Assembly: GCF_038443385.1 (NCBI RefSeq)
Contig: NZ_CP151726.1
Coordinates: 3,348,001-3,412,000 of the forward strand
Origin: Stieleria varia
GTDB taxonomy: Bacteria; Planctomycetota; Planctomycetia; Pirellulales; Pirellulaceae
DNA length: 64,000 bases
Direction of reading: 5' to 3'
Under the pieces are notes generated by a model. The model made no database searches and had not been told where the DNA came from. It saw only the letters and a program-made list of their open reading frames with translations. Position 1 is the stretch's first letter. The number at the start of each line of letters is the position of its first letter. Shown here one piece after another: positions 35,231-48,800 of the stretch. A program made the position numbers and the translations under genes.

Positions 35231-35862
35231 GGTGCGGGCGCCTGGACGGTACCGACTGTGACATCGCCGGTGATTCCACGCATCTTGATCGTGATGGTTC
35301 CGTCCGTCGCATGCTTGAGTGTCAAGGCTGCCGTGCTCGTGGTGCCATCGGGATAAAACAAAATGGGTCGGGAGAATCCGCCCGTCTGATCGGAAACGGT
35401 TTGCTGTTCGATTGCTGCGGCGCGAGCAGCCGATACCACCGCAATGTTTTGCAAGACGACTTCATCGGGCAACTGAATCTCTCGGTCGGCCACCGCGTCA
35501 GGTTGCAACGCCGTGACGGTGGCTTGATCGGCACCGGTCAGCATCGCGGATTGAGAACCGGTTTGATCATAGGCTTCGATGGAATCCGCCAGCGACTGAA
35601 AGGGACGGATTCGGATCACGCCTTGTTCCAGTTCCCCGTCCAAAATCATGGTGCGTCCCTCACGCATCGCGCGAAGTCGCAGACGCATCATTTCTTCGCT
35701 CATCTCATTGGCAGCGCGGACCAGTCTCCGATCCCCCAGCAACATCGCGAAGGTCGGGATAGCGATCGATCCGAGCACGGCGATCAACGAAATCACCAGC
35801 AACAGTTCCAGCAGTGTGAAACCAGCAGACGACTTTGCGGCGGTGGGGCGGGTGATGGACAC
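35227..35862 (-). CDS. GspH-like minor pseudopilin
   Basis: A 211-residue pseudopilin with prepilin signal SSAG/FTLLELLLVISLIAV and a beta-rich globular domain; the C-terminal ILFYPDGTTSTAALTLKH segment is the classic GspH/FimT pattern. Start is GTG at 35862. It begins 141 bases after gspG-like; that gap may hold a secondary promoter or processing site. Confidence 0.85.
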   Translation of the reverse strand: MSITRPTAAKSSAGFTLLELLLVISLIAVLGSIAIPTFAMLLGDRRLVRAANEMSEEMMRLRLRAMREGRTMILDGELEQGVIRIRPFQSLADSIEAYDQTGSQSAMLTGADQATVTALQPDAVADREIQLPDEVVLQNIAVVSAARAAAIEQQTVSDQTGGFSRPILFYPDGTTSTAALTLKHATDGTITIKMRGITGDVTVGTVQAPAP

Positions 35863-36003
35863 GGCAGATAAGTCACGGCGATGAGGATCGCCGGATGAGA
35901 GAGTGGAACCTTACAAACAAGTCTTCGAATCGTTTCGCAGCCGGGTCGCGCCACCCGCAGTTCATGCCACCCGGCTGCCAAAACCATTCGCTGATTCGCG
36001 AGA

Positions 36004-36492
36004 TCAGCCGGTGACGACGATGTCGTCGTCGTTATTCATTTGGCCGTCGATCCCGCCGCTACGCAGTTCGTAGGTGTTGCCATTGACCGAGTAAATGATC
36101 TCCTTGCCCCACGCATCGGTTGGGACACGTTCGATGATCGGCTTCACCCATTTTGCCTTTAGCGACGCATCACTGGGGCCGTCTTTGAGTTCTTCCAAGG
36201 TCTCCGGTAGCGTGTTCATACGAAGTTTGTACTGCGTGATGAACGATTGAACCATTTTCAACTGTGACTGGGTCGCGTCCGCCTTGGCTGCTTCGCCCGT
36301 GCCGACGACGTTGACGACCACAATCCCACCCAAGACGACCAAAATCGCCAACACCAACAACAGCTCCAACAACGTAAAACCACCGCGACGGCACGAACGC
36401 GAGCGGGTGGACGAATGGCCGCGATGTCGGCGGCGTTGCTGACAACGATCTTCGGGGGCGTGGCATTCGGAATTTGGAAGCGAATGTTTCAT
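36004..36492 (-). CDS. GspG-like major pseudopilin
   Basis: A 162-residue major pseudopilin of type II secretion. An unusually long, basic leader of 38 residues (rich in Arg/His/Ser) precedes RRGG/FTLLELLLVLAILVV with Glu at +5. The mature part has the GspG fold: QSQLKMVQSFITQYKLRMNT, LPETLEELKDGP and DAWGKEIIYSV. Near the end, DGQMNNDDDIV keeps the calcium-binding Asp positions of GspG. First gene of the operon. I chose ATG 36492. Confidence 0.9.
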   Translation of the reverse strand: MKHSLPNSECHAPEDRCQQRRRHRGHSSTRSRSCRRGGFTLLELLLVLAILVVLGGIVVVNVVGTGEAAKADATQSQLKMVQSFITQYKLRMNTLPETLEELKDGPSDASLKAKWVKPIIERVPTDAWGKEIIYSVNGNTYELRSGGIDGQMNNDDDIVVTG

Positions 36493-37107
36493 TGGTTCAG
36501 TGGGGTAAAGCTGAAAAAGGTGAGGGAGAGGCAAAACCCGTCGAGACGCCCGATGGTCTCGGGTGGCCGTCTCACGCGGTGGTCTCGAAATGGAGTGGTC
36601 CGTTCTGAGTGACCCAGCTCGCCTTGGCGTGAAAGCTGAAATTCGTTTTCCACCGCCTTTGGTCACTGTGTCACACAAGGATTCTAACCACTGGTCAAAA
36701 AAAAAGTTCCGGCAATCATTCGGATCGGAACGCCATTTCTTTGTCCACTTGAGCGGTTTTTCCAACAAAGCGTGTTCGCCGGTCCATTGCTGGAACGACT
36801 ATCCCAATGATCGGAGTCAAACGTCCTCGATAGCAAAAAAGCTCGCGAAATTGGAGGGCGGGCGGATCGCAAAAGCGAACGACATGCCCAGTGGTATACC
36901 CCGGCAGGGGGTGCTGCGCTCCGGTTTATCCCGCCCAATCGCAGCCTGATTGGGAAGTGATTGGGTGACATTGTGACGATTTGGGACGCTCTCAAGGCGA
37001 CCGCAAACAGCCAAATCGTAACGATGGTGGTAGAATACAGGGAATTAGTAAATACGCTGTTTCCCATCTTCACTCCTTTTCTGAACCATCTGCTGGAACG
37101 CTGAACC
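36493..37107. other. Divergent intergenic region of 615 bases
   Basis: No supported gene. Promoters for the pseudopilin operon (left) and the coiled-coil gene (right) must lie here. A TAGAAT hexamer at 37031, about 75 bases before the ATG at 37108, could be a -10 box, but I see no convincing -35. Confidence 0.5.
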
Positions 37108-38592
37108 ATGGCGGCACGCGACGATTCTGTAATCCGTGGCAGTCTGATTACCTGCTTGATCTTCCTCGTCCTCTCCCTCGCGCTGAACTTTATCCTCTGG
37201 CGTTGGGGTGACACACAGGCGACGACAGCGAGCAACGACAAGACTGCGCTGCGAAATGCACAGGACGAAATCCGAAATCTGGAAGAACGCGCCATCACCT
37301 ACAAGGCGATGCTCGGACAGGGACAACTGAGTCAGGATCAGTTCAATGCGCTGAAAACCTCTCAGGACACCGATCAGGACATGAACGAAATCGCAAAGCG
37401 ATTCGTGGATCACATGACCGTGTTCGGACCTGACGTCGAAGTACAAGACAAGAATTATGCCAAGCTGCCCGACTATCTGTTGACCACGATCCGCAGCCGC
37501 AACGAGCAATACGGTGACGCCATCGAACAGGTGGCCCAGATTCGCAAACAAGCGGACGCTGATGTCGATATCGCTAATAAGGCGCAACAGCAAGCGGAGA
37601 CGGAGCGTGACACGGCGCAAAAGAGTCTTGAGACAGAACGCGATGCTTATGCAAAGGATCGGGCCCGCATCAACACGGAACGGGAAAAGGATCGCGACAA
37701 AGTGACGTCGATCACACGCGATTTCGACCAATTCCGTCGTAAGAAATTGGACGAAACACGCAAACTGTCCCAAAAGCTGGACCAGTACACGTTGACGATC
37801 GAGACGCAGCGAATCCAGTTGAACGAACTGCAATCGGATCGTTTCGAGTCGGTGCAGGGCGAGATTCGCAGCGTTCGCCGTGGCGGCGAGGTTTGCTCGA
37901 TCAACCTCGGGTCGGCCGACGCACTTCGCCCCGGCATCACCTTTGGCGTTGTTGACCGCAATGACCGCTTGGAGGACGCCGAAGTCAAGGCAACATTGCA
38001 GGTCACCAAGATCCTCGGTCAGCATTTGGCCGAAGCACGTGTGATCGCACGTCCTCGTATGGAAACTCCGATCATCGAAGGCGACTACGTGTACTCGCCG
38101 TTCTGGGCTCCAGGACGCGAGGTCAAGATCGCTTTGGCGGGCGACATCGACATCGACGGAGACAGCAAACCAGACAACAGTGCGTTGGTCGGCATGATCC
38201 AAGCCGCTGGTGCGAAAGTCAGCGCGGCCTTCTTGCCCAACGGGCAAGTCGAAGGAAAGCTGGACTCCAGCATCCGATTCATGGTTACCGGCGAAGCTCC
38301 CGATTTGGACGGCCCCAACGCGGATGAGAACGCAGCGCAGATCGCCATCGTCGGTAAGGCCCGCGAGAAAGCTCGTGAGCTGGGGATCACCATCATCCCG
38401 GCTTGGAAGCTGCAAGCTTACCTGCGTCGTTTGGATGACTCGCTGACAACGCCGCTGGGTTCGGCGGCACGCGGCGAAGATTTCCCGCCCATCCGGGCAT
38501 CGGACACCACGAGTCGATTGCCGACCGTGCTGCCCGAATTGTACACCCGTCAGCTCGAAGGCATGCAGAAGGGCAACGAGATCAAGCCCTGA
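37108..38592 (+). CDS. Membrane-anchored coiled-coil protein, possible BRCT-like C-terminus
   Basis: A 494-residue protein. One membrane helix (about 12-31, SLITCLIFLVLSLALNFILW) is followed by a long coiled coil (about 40-250) rich in Gln, Glu, Arg and Lys, for example KAQQQAETERDTAQKSLETE. The C-terminal half is globular: RRGGEVCSINLGSADALRPG, then EVKIALAGDIDIDGDSKPDN and a helix/strand pattern with IQAAGAKVSAAFLPNGQVEG that resembles a BRCT fold, though I cannot prove it. The family looks planctomycete-specific and may have a structural envelope role. It stands alone and ends in a strong terminator. Confidence 0.7.
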   Translation: MAARDDSVIRGSLITCLIFLVLSLALNFILWRWGDTQATTASNDKTALRNAQDEIRNLEERAITYKAMLGQGQLSQDQFNALKTSQDTDQDMNEIAKRFVDHMTVFGPDVEVQDKNYAKLPDYLLTTIRSRNEQYGDAIEQVAQIRKQADADVDIANKAQQQAETERDTAQKSLETERDAYAKDRARINTEREKDRDKVTSITRDFDQFRRKKLDETRKLSQKLDQYTLTIETQRIQLNELQSDRFESVQGEIRSVRRGGEVCSINLGSADALRPGITFGVVDRNDRLEDAEVKATLQVTKILGQHLAEARVIARPRMETPIIEGDYVYSPFWAPGREVKIALAGDIDIDGDSKPDNSALVGMIQAAGAKVSAAFLPNGQVEGKLDSSIRFMVTGEAPDLDGPNADENAAQIAIVGKAREKARELGITIIPAWKLQAYLRRLDDSLTTPLGSAARGEDFPPIRASDTTSRLPTVLPELYTRQLEGMQKGNEIKP

Positions 38593-38658
38593 TCGAGCAC
38601 CGGAAATCGTTCGAGATTCGGTAGCTGAGCCACCGTTGAACGAGCGTTAAACCATCGC

Positions 38659-38690
38659 AGAGCCGCAGTCCACACGACTGCGGCTCTTTT
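38659..38690 (+). terminator. Intrinsic terminator after the coiled-coil gene
   Basis: A perfect 12-base stem AGAGCCGCAGTC / GACTGCGGCTCT with loop CACAC, followed by a run of four T. It is the best intrinsic terminator in the window, 67 bases after the stop at 38592. The gap 38593-38936 has no gene. Confidence 0.9.
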
Positions 38691-38936
38691 CGTTCGATGG
38701 CAGTGTGGAATTCGGTCGCCAGCAACCCAGTGCGGGTTTTGGTTGCCAATAACGCATAGTGAGATGGAAGCAGGACGTCTCGTCGAGAAGGCCGCCTGGA
38801 TCGCTTTTCTGATCTCAGCTCGAAGCGCAGGCGTGGTCGCATTTCGCGTCGTGAGTACTTGGCGGCGTCCCAGGAGTCCAACAGCGAACGGAGGCATTTC
38901 TACATATCACTCTTGCAATTCACACCAGAATAGAAA

Positions 38937-39611
38937 ATGGAATCAGCAATCGATCTGCCCAGGGTTCTTGACTTTTTGGAACCTTGTTTCTTTTTCGCCA
39001 AACGGGGACTCAGCCAAGTGACCCTCGTGAGTCCGTCGGTGAGAGACGTGCTGGGATACGAGCCCAAGCAAGTCATTGGCGGTAGCTACTTGGATTTTGT
39101 CATCCACGATGACCCCATCAACGCGGACTTGATGGAATGTCAAACGATGGATCTCAGCAATGGTGGTCGCATTCAAGCCTTACGCGCCGTCCGCGCGTGG
39201 GACGGTTCCCGCAGAGTGCTGTCGATTCAAACCGTCGGTGCGAGTGACACAGAAGAAAAGCCTGTCCTTACGCGGCACAATGTGGCCTTGGATGTGACAC
39301 AAAGTGTGGACCGGTATCAAAAGATGTCGAAGCGTTTGACCGAACTGACTCAGTGCCTCGGTAAAATGAATGCGAGCGAGCACGCGATTGCTTATCGATT
39401 GTTGGACGGCAAGCTGAACCGTGAGATCGCGAAAGAGTTGAATCTCTCCGACCGTACGGTGGAGCGTCGACGTGCCTCGATTCTGAAACGCTTGGGCACC
39501 AACAGCCATGCCAAAGTCGTCCAGTTGATGGTCGAACGCGATCTGCTGACACAAATGCTCGAACACAACGAGCCATGGCATCTTGCACGCAACGCAAACT
39601 TGGTCTGCTGA
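38937..39611 (+). CDS. PAS domain plus LuxR-type regulator
   Basis: A 224-residue transcriptional regulator. The N-terminal half is a PAS-like sensor (about 10-125) with LVSPSVRDVLGYEPKQVIGG and YLDFVIHDDP. The C-terminal part is a LuxR/FixJ helix-turn-helix (about 145-205): GKLNREIAKELNLSDRTVER followed by RRASILKRLGTNSHAK. There is no receiver domain, so the signal is likely sensed directly by the PAS module. It is monocistronic and the target genes are unknown. Confidence 0.85.
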   Translation: MESAIDLPRVLDFLEPCFFFAKRGLSQVTLVSPSVRDVLGYEPKQVIGGSYLDFVIHDDPINADLMECQTMDLSNGGRIQALRAVRAWDGSRRVLSIQTVGASDTEEKPVLTRHNVALDVTQSVDRYQKMSKRLTELTQCLGKMNASEHAIAYRLLDGKLNREIAKELNLSDRTVERRRASILKRLGTNSHAKVVQLMVERDLLTQMLEHNEPWHLARNANLVC

Positions 39612-39626
39612 ACCGTCGCTAAGCAG

Positions 39627-39928
39627 TCGCTCGACTTTCCAAGTCGATAGCGTGCTCCGCAAGTTTCTGTCACCTCTCCTGTCGCAGCTGGTGGCCCCCA
39701 GTGAGCCTCAGTCGCTAGCCGTGGGCCTGAGGCTCCGCAAGTTTCTGTCACCTCTCCTGTCGCAGCTGGTGGCCCCCAGTGAGCCTCAGGCGCTAGCCGT
39801 GGGCCTGAGGCGGATTGTGGTGCCGACCCACGGCTAGCGCCTGAGGCTCACTCTGATTGCGATGCACGGGACAAAAACATGGACTGAAAAAACAATGTCA
39901 ACGCCAATCTTTGAACAGCCCGGGCAAG
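39627..39928. repeat. Composite repeat: family C half plus duplicated family B
   Basis: A fragment of family C (CTCGACTTTCCAAGTCGATA) runs straight into family B. The first 78 bases of family B are then repeated in tandem (39654-39731 and 39732-39809, differing at one base in the CAGTCGCTAG/CAGGCGCTAG segment). The second unit continues into the full palindrome (through about 39852) and the 3' flank that ends in a TTTGAACAGCCCGGG segment, the same end as the element at 21448-21665 but without its left terminal repeat. No gene in this gap. Confidence 0.75.
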
Positions 39929-39960
39929 CCCGACGGAAATCTGCGTTGGCTCACCGTATG

Positions 39961-39983
39961 TAGGTCATGCTCTGCATGACCTA
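39961..39983. repeat. Short hairpin, family D, between convergent genes
   Basis: TAGGTCATGC-TCT-GCATGACCTA is a perfect 10-base stem; its core matches the hairpin at 26009-26025. It ends 9 bases before the last codon of waaA, and could stop transcription from both sides. Confidence 0.75.
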
Positions 39984-39992
39984 TGAGTGTTG

Positions 39993-41327
39993 CTAGGCTG
40001 CTGGTCGATACAGTCGGGGTTGTTTCCATTGTTCATCGCTCACGAACGATGCGAGCGCATCGATGGTTCTGGCGGTCGCTCCGCGGTGTTGCTCGACGAC
40101 TTCTTGCGCGGCTCGCCCCAACGCGTCGGCGGCAGGGACGTTGGTCAGACAACGGACAACAAATGCGTTCAACTCGGCTTGATCGTTGACGCGGACAGCG
40201 GCGTCGGCATCGATCAATCGTTGAGCGATGTCGGCAAAGTTCTTTGTGTTGGGGCCGAAGGATACGGCGCAACCGTAACCGGCCGGTTCCAACATGTTTT
40301 GCCCGCCTCGGTTGCCGAAGCTGCCACCGACGGTGGCGATCTGACAGACGCCCCACCAATGCCGAAGCTCGCCAATGGTGTCCAGCAGGATCACTCGGTC
40401 GTTGGTCCATTCGGCATCGATCAACGATCCAGCGCTGGAACGTCGGTGAACTTTCAAACCGCTGCAACGCACCAGTTCCGCGACGTCGTCAAACCGTTCG
40501 GGATGCCGAGGTACCAGGATCAGCCGCAGTTCTCGAAACTGATCTTGCAGCTGCCGATAGATCTCCAGAGCCATCCGTTCTTCGCCTTCTTGGGTGCTGC
40601 CGACCATCCAGACGACCTGCCAGGGATCGATCCCCGCCCACTGAACTCGTGCTTGAACTTCGTCGGTGTCGCGAGTGGAGGGCGCATCATCGAATTTCAA
40701 TGACCCGGTAATCTGCAGACGCTCCTTCGGCGTACCGCACCCGGCGAAGCGTTCTTTGGTCGCGGCGTCCTGGCACCCGACCCAGTTGAGCCGGCCAAAG
40801 GTTCCCTGAGTTAGTCTCGCAAAACGTCCGTAGCCGGCGGCGCTTCGTTCACTCAAACGACCGTTGATGACTGAAACGGGACAAGCGTTTTGGGAGGCGA
40901 TACGAATCAAGTTGGGCCAAAGCTCCAGCTCGGCCAGGCAGAGCATCTTGGGACGTAGGTGACGGATCGTTCGACGCACCGCCCAAGTGAAGTCCAAGGG
41001 GCAGAAGAACACATTGCCGGCGCCGAATTTGGCCACGGCCAGATCGTAGCCCGTGTCGGTGCTTGTGCTGACAACGATCCTTTGCTCGGGAAATCGCTCC
41101 GAGAACGCTTTGATGAAACCGCCCAACAAGTTGACTTCGCCGACACTGACGGCGTGCAACCAAATGCAATCGGCGTGATCCCCGCGAAGTTCAGCGGCGT
41201 GGTCACGGGAAAGCCCCCAAAATTTTTGCCCGATCCCGCGACGATAGCGACCGTGCCGAAACATCCGAAAGGCGATCCAGGGCGAAGCGGCAAAGAGCGC
41301 GAGGAAGTAGAGGGCGTTGGCGATCAT
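39993..41327 (-). CDS. waaA: 3-deoxy-D-manno-octulosonic acid transferase
   Basis: A 444-residue GT-B glycosyltransferase that adds Kdo to lipid A. A single N-terminal membrane segment anchors it (about 3-20). The N-terminal lobe has WLHAVSVGEV with the catalytic Glu E64, VVSTSTDTGYDLA and AELELWPNL; the C-terminal lobe has GSTQEGEE, LVPRHPERFDDV and the nucleotide-binding TVGGSFGNRGGQNMLEPAGY. Its presence implies that this organism makes lipopolysaccharide with a Kdo core, consistent with a Gram-negative-type envelope. Confidence 0.92.
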   Translation of the reverse strand: MIANALYFLALFAASPWIAFRMFRHGRYRRGIGQKFWGLSRDHAAELRGDHADCIWLHAVSVGEVNLLGGFIKAFSERFPEQRIVVSTSTDTGYDLAVAKFGAGNVFFCPLDFTWAVRRTIRHLRPKMLCLAELELWPNLIRIASQNACPVSVINGRLSERSAAGYGRFARLTQGTFGRLNWVGCQDAATKERFAGCGTPKERLQITGSLKFDDAPSTRDTDEVQARVQWAGIDPWQVVWMVGSTQEGEERMALEIYRQLQDQFRELRLILVPRHPERFDDVAELVRCSGLKVHRRSSAGSLIDAEWTNDRVILLDTIGELRHWWGVCQIATVGGSFGNRGGQNMLEPAGYGCAVSFGPNTKNFADIAQRLIDADAAVRVNDQAELNAFVVRCLTNVPAADALGRAAQEVVEQHRGATARTIDALASFVSDEQWKQPRLYRPAA

Positions 41328-41482
41328 CGGAATCCTTTCCGGATGAATGGGGGAACTATCTGGTGCTGTGATCTTAAGTTGGACTTGATTGGAAACGATT
41401 AGCCGTAGGCGACGTTCAATGCAGCTCGACCTACCCTACGGGCACGCGTTAAACGAAAAATGATTGAAATCGCGGTTAGGCG

Positions 41483-45202
<3,720 letters not shown>

Positions 45203-45841
45203 TGTAGAATCGTATGTAAATGAAAAAACGACAGCGCCGATTCCTCAAACCCGCCATCGTTTCGATGGCGAATTGCGGCGGTCGGCGGATGACGCTTCGG
45301 ATTGTGAATGGGTATGCAGGCAGTGGATGATTCCTTCACCGTCTCTGCCCAAGGGTCATGCGGAAGTTCGCATCACCAAGTTGGTTCTTGCCAGTTTTCT
45401 CCTGCGAGTTTTCTGTTACCTGATCGGTTCGTGCTAGGTCCGGCGAATTGAATGCATACACGAAAGTCGATTTGGCAGACCAGCGAAGATCCGGCACTCG
45501 CTGCGATTTTTGGACCAATTTCAGACAAGTTACCGTCAATCGCCGACTCTTCACGGGACTCCCATGCACCTTCCTGTGATGCTCGGTCCAGCCGATTCGC
45601 CGTCCGATTGCCTGAATTCGAACCTAAACGCTTTGGGCGCTTTAGGTTAGGTTTTAAGGGTTATGAGGTCAACGGGAATTGATTCTGCGAACCGCTTGAA
45701 CAATCGCAGGTTGGGGGGAATGCGGGCGATGGGTATCTTTCTGGAGTTAGATGGCCGGATTTATGGCAGGAGAATTCGACGCTTGGGCGCCCGCACCCTA
45801 ATATGGCAGTGCAACCGCTACTCTCGATCGGAACCCTTTCC
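45203..45841. other. Divergent intergenic region of 639 bases with one hairpin
   Basis: No supported gene. It must carry the secA promoter (left) and that of the CHAT gene (right). At 45621-45648, AACCTAAACGC and GCGCTTTAGGTT form a near-perfect stem with one bulged base. The frame of the CHAT gene opens at 45803, but I start it at 45842. Confidence 0.45.
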
Positions 45842-48800
45842 ATGTCCGCTGCTTTGTTCCCCACCCGCGATTCTGGCCCATCCCGCTCTTCTGACCGGTA
45901 CCGACGAAGCCTGCGAGTCGCTGCTGTCGGCTGGCTGGTCGGATGCCTGGTAGGGGCGAGCATTCTGGCCAGCGGGGTGAGGGCACAGAACCCTGTCACC
46001 AACGGGACCGTTCGTGGGCAACTCGGGGGCGTCGAAGTTTTGGGGACGTATCCGCCGGACCAGTATTACCAGGCGTTGGAGGTCTATCGAGACGGCGACC
46101 TGGACCGCGCGGTCGATGCCTTTGATTTTGCGTTGGGCAGCACGCGTCGCGATATCAATGGACGCTGGCTCGACTCGATTCCCGTGCTGGCGATGCTGGG
46201 CGAGTGTTATTACCAAGGCGGGGACCTGGAGTCCGCCAACCAAGCAGTCGAACAGGCGATCAATGTCGCGATCCGCTATCGAGGCTGGCTGTCCAACCCG
46301 ATTTGGCAAGACGTCATCAATCCGGGAATCGTCACACCAAACTCGAGCACCTTGTGGCCGCAAGCGATGGCGGTCAAGCGAGCACCCATCGCCCGTCGGC
46401 TGCAGTATCGGTCCGGTCGCGTTTTGACGGAGCAGGAATTGGCGCGAGGCGGCGTGTTCGAGGAAGCCAACATCAAGACGATCGACGTCGTGGAAATCAT
46501 GCGGGGCTTGGCGTTGGCATCGTACCGTCGGCGTGTGATCCAAGGTGAGTTGGCGGCCAACGATGTCATGGCCAATCAACTGATCGATAGCACGCGGTAC
46601 CCCGCCGGACTGCAAGTTCCGGTCGCCCTCAATCTGATCGGCGCGATGCGTGCCGTTGTCAAAGCAGGCGCATCGCAAGACCAGGACGCACTGAAAGACG
46701 CATTGGAGAACCGAGTTTCGGCGGCCGGCGCTCATCCTTTGTCGCCGATCGTGGGACTGACGCAAGCCTACTTGATGGCGGGGAGCAAGCAGCCCCAAGC
46801 AGCCGTCCCGATTGCCATCGCCACAGCGAACCAAGCCGCGGCGTACGAGCAGTATGAATTCATCGGCGAAGCGTTGCAGCTTGCCGCTGGATGTGTGGAT
46901 GAAACGACTGCGCCAGCGGTCCAGTCGGCGGCCGAAACGGTGGCGACATCGCTGTTCCGAAAATCACGTTTCGCAACGTTGCACTGTTTGATCGTCGCAG
47001 CCGATGCCGCCGCCACCTCCGGTCAACTTGGGGCGGCCAACAACTATCTCACTCAAGCTCGTGCGTTGTTGACGCGACGCGATGTGATCCAGCCCCGCAT
47101 GCAGGCCTACGCAAACTACGTGGCCGCTCGCGTGGCGGCCCTTCAGAATGCGACGACCCCGAGCCCCGGGTTTCGTGATGCGGTCAGCCAACCCTTCACC
47201 CAGATGAACCAGTTTGCGTTCAAACATCAGATTCGAAATCAATCCAAAATCTCGATGCCGCGTCTGTTTCAGATCGCGCGGGTTTCCAACGCGATCGCGC
47301 GCAATCAAGCGGGTCAAGCGAGCGATGCGGTATTGATGGCTTTCTCGTCCGAACCGTCGATCGAAACTTGGCGTCGTGATCCCGTCGATGCGCTGGCCGC
47401 GTTGCAGTTCGACCGAGAACCGATGCAACTGGCTCGACTTCGTATCGCGGCCTCACGAACCGCCGGCGACGATGTGCTGACATTGCAAGACGAGTTGCTG
47501 GCAAGCCGTGCCCGCAAAGTCGATGCGTTGGGCGGCCGTTTGCTGCAAGTTCGAACGCTTGCCAGAAGTGACGATGCGGTGCTGGGCAAAGAAGTCGTTG
47601 CGATGCGAAACAAGGCACCCAAGAGCTTGAGAAATCTCCGCGATGCCGCAGCGCTGCCTTTGCCCGGCTCGGCCGATGCCGCGATGGCAAAGATCGAGCA
47701 GATGGAAGCCACCGCGTGGTCGATCGCGTTGGATCGCCAAGAATTACCCAAGGTGATGCCGCCTCAAATGCCCGCCAAAGCTCCCAGTGGAATCGTTCCC
47801 GAACACGTGGGAGTGATGACGTTTCTCAGCGACGGAAATGTGGTCCACGTGACCTTCGCTTCGGCCGGCAAGACCGCGTACTGGACCGTCCCCGGCGGCG
47901 CTCGTTTGGGAACAGAGGTGAGTCGATTGTTGAGAAGCGTGGGAGTTGGTAAACCGCGTGGCAAGCGATTGCCGGAAGACGACAGTTGGCGAGGCGAAGG
48001 ACTGAAACTGTGGCGACAATTGTTGCCCGACCCGGCACTGCTGTCGTCGCGCAAGATCTCGCATTTGGTGATCGTTCCCGATTCGGTGTTGTGGTACGTG
48101 CCCTTTGAAATCTTGCAAGCGTCCGAGGATTCCGACCAATTGCTTGGTGAACAGTTTCAGATTCACTACGCCGCAACACCGGGACTGGCGATGAACGTGA
48201 CATCGATGCCGCACCCCAACAACAAGATCGCGATGGCAGCCGGCAAATTCTTTGCCCCTCGTGATCTGGAACTCAATGCCGTCATCGTGCAGTCGGTCCA
48301 AGATGCCGCAGCAGACACGGTGATGTTGGGCGGCCCCGGTTCCGCCGGAACGGCGTGGTTGGCCGACAGCGTCGGACACTTGATGGTCGGCGATCAGACG
48401 GTGCCCAATCTGGATCAGCCCGCTGCGACGAGCTTGGCGCCCTACGAAAAAACGATGTCGATGGGAACGCTCGAATCCTGGTTGCGTTTTCCCGGCAAGG
48501 TCGTCGAGTCGGTGGCGTTGTTCGGATTCAGGACGCCGGTCGATTTGGGACAAGTCGGTAACGGACGCGAGCTGTTTCATTGCGTTGCGTCATTGCAGTG
48601 CGCCGGAGTTCGCAGCGTCTTGCTGAGTCGATGGATCGTCGGCGGTGAGTCCACTGCACTGGTGATGCGAGAGTACGCACAGGAGTTACCGTTCATCGGT
48701 CCATCGGATGCTTGGACACGAGCCCGTGGTTTGCTGCGTCGCAGCGAATTGGATCCCAGCGCGGAACCCACGCTGATGCAATCAGAGTACGATCGCGAAG

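Noticed and set aside
37045-38415. Minus-strand frame of 456 codons
   Set aside because: Antisense to the coiled-coil gene, which has a sensible membrane segment, coiled coil, start and terminator.
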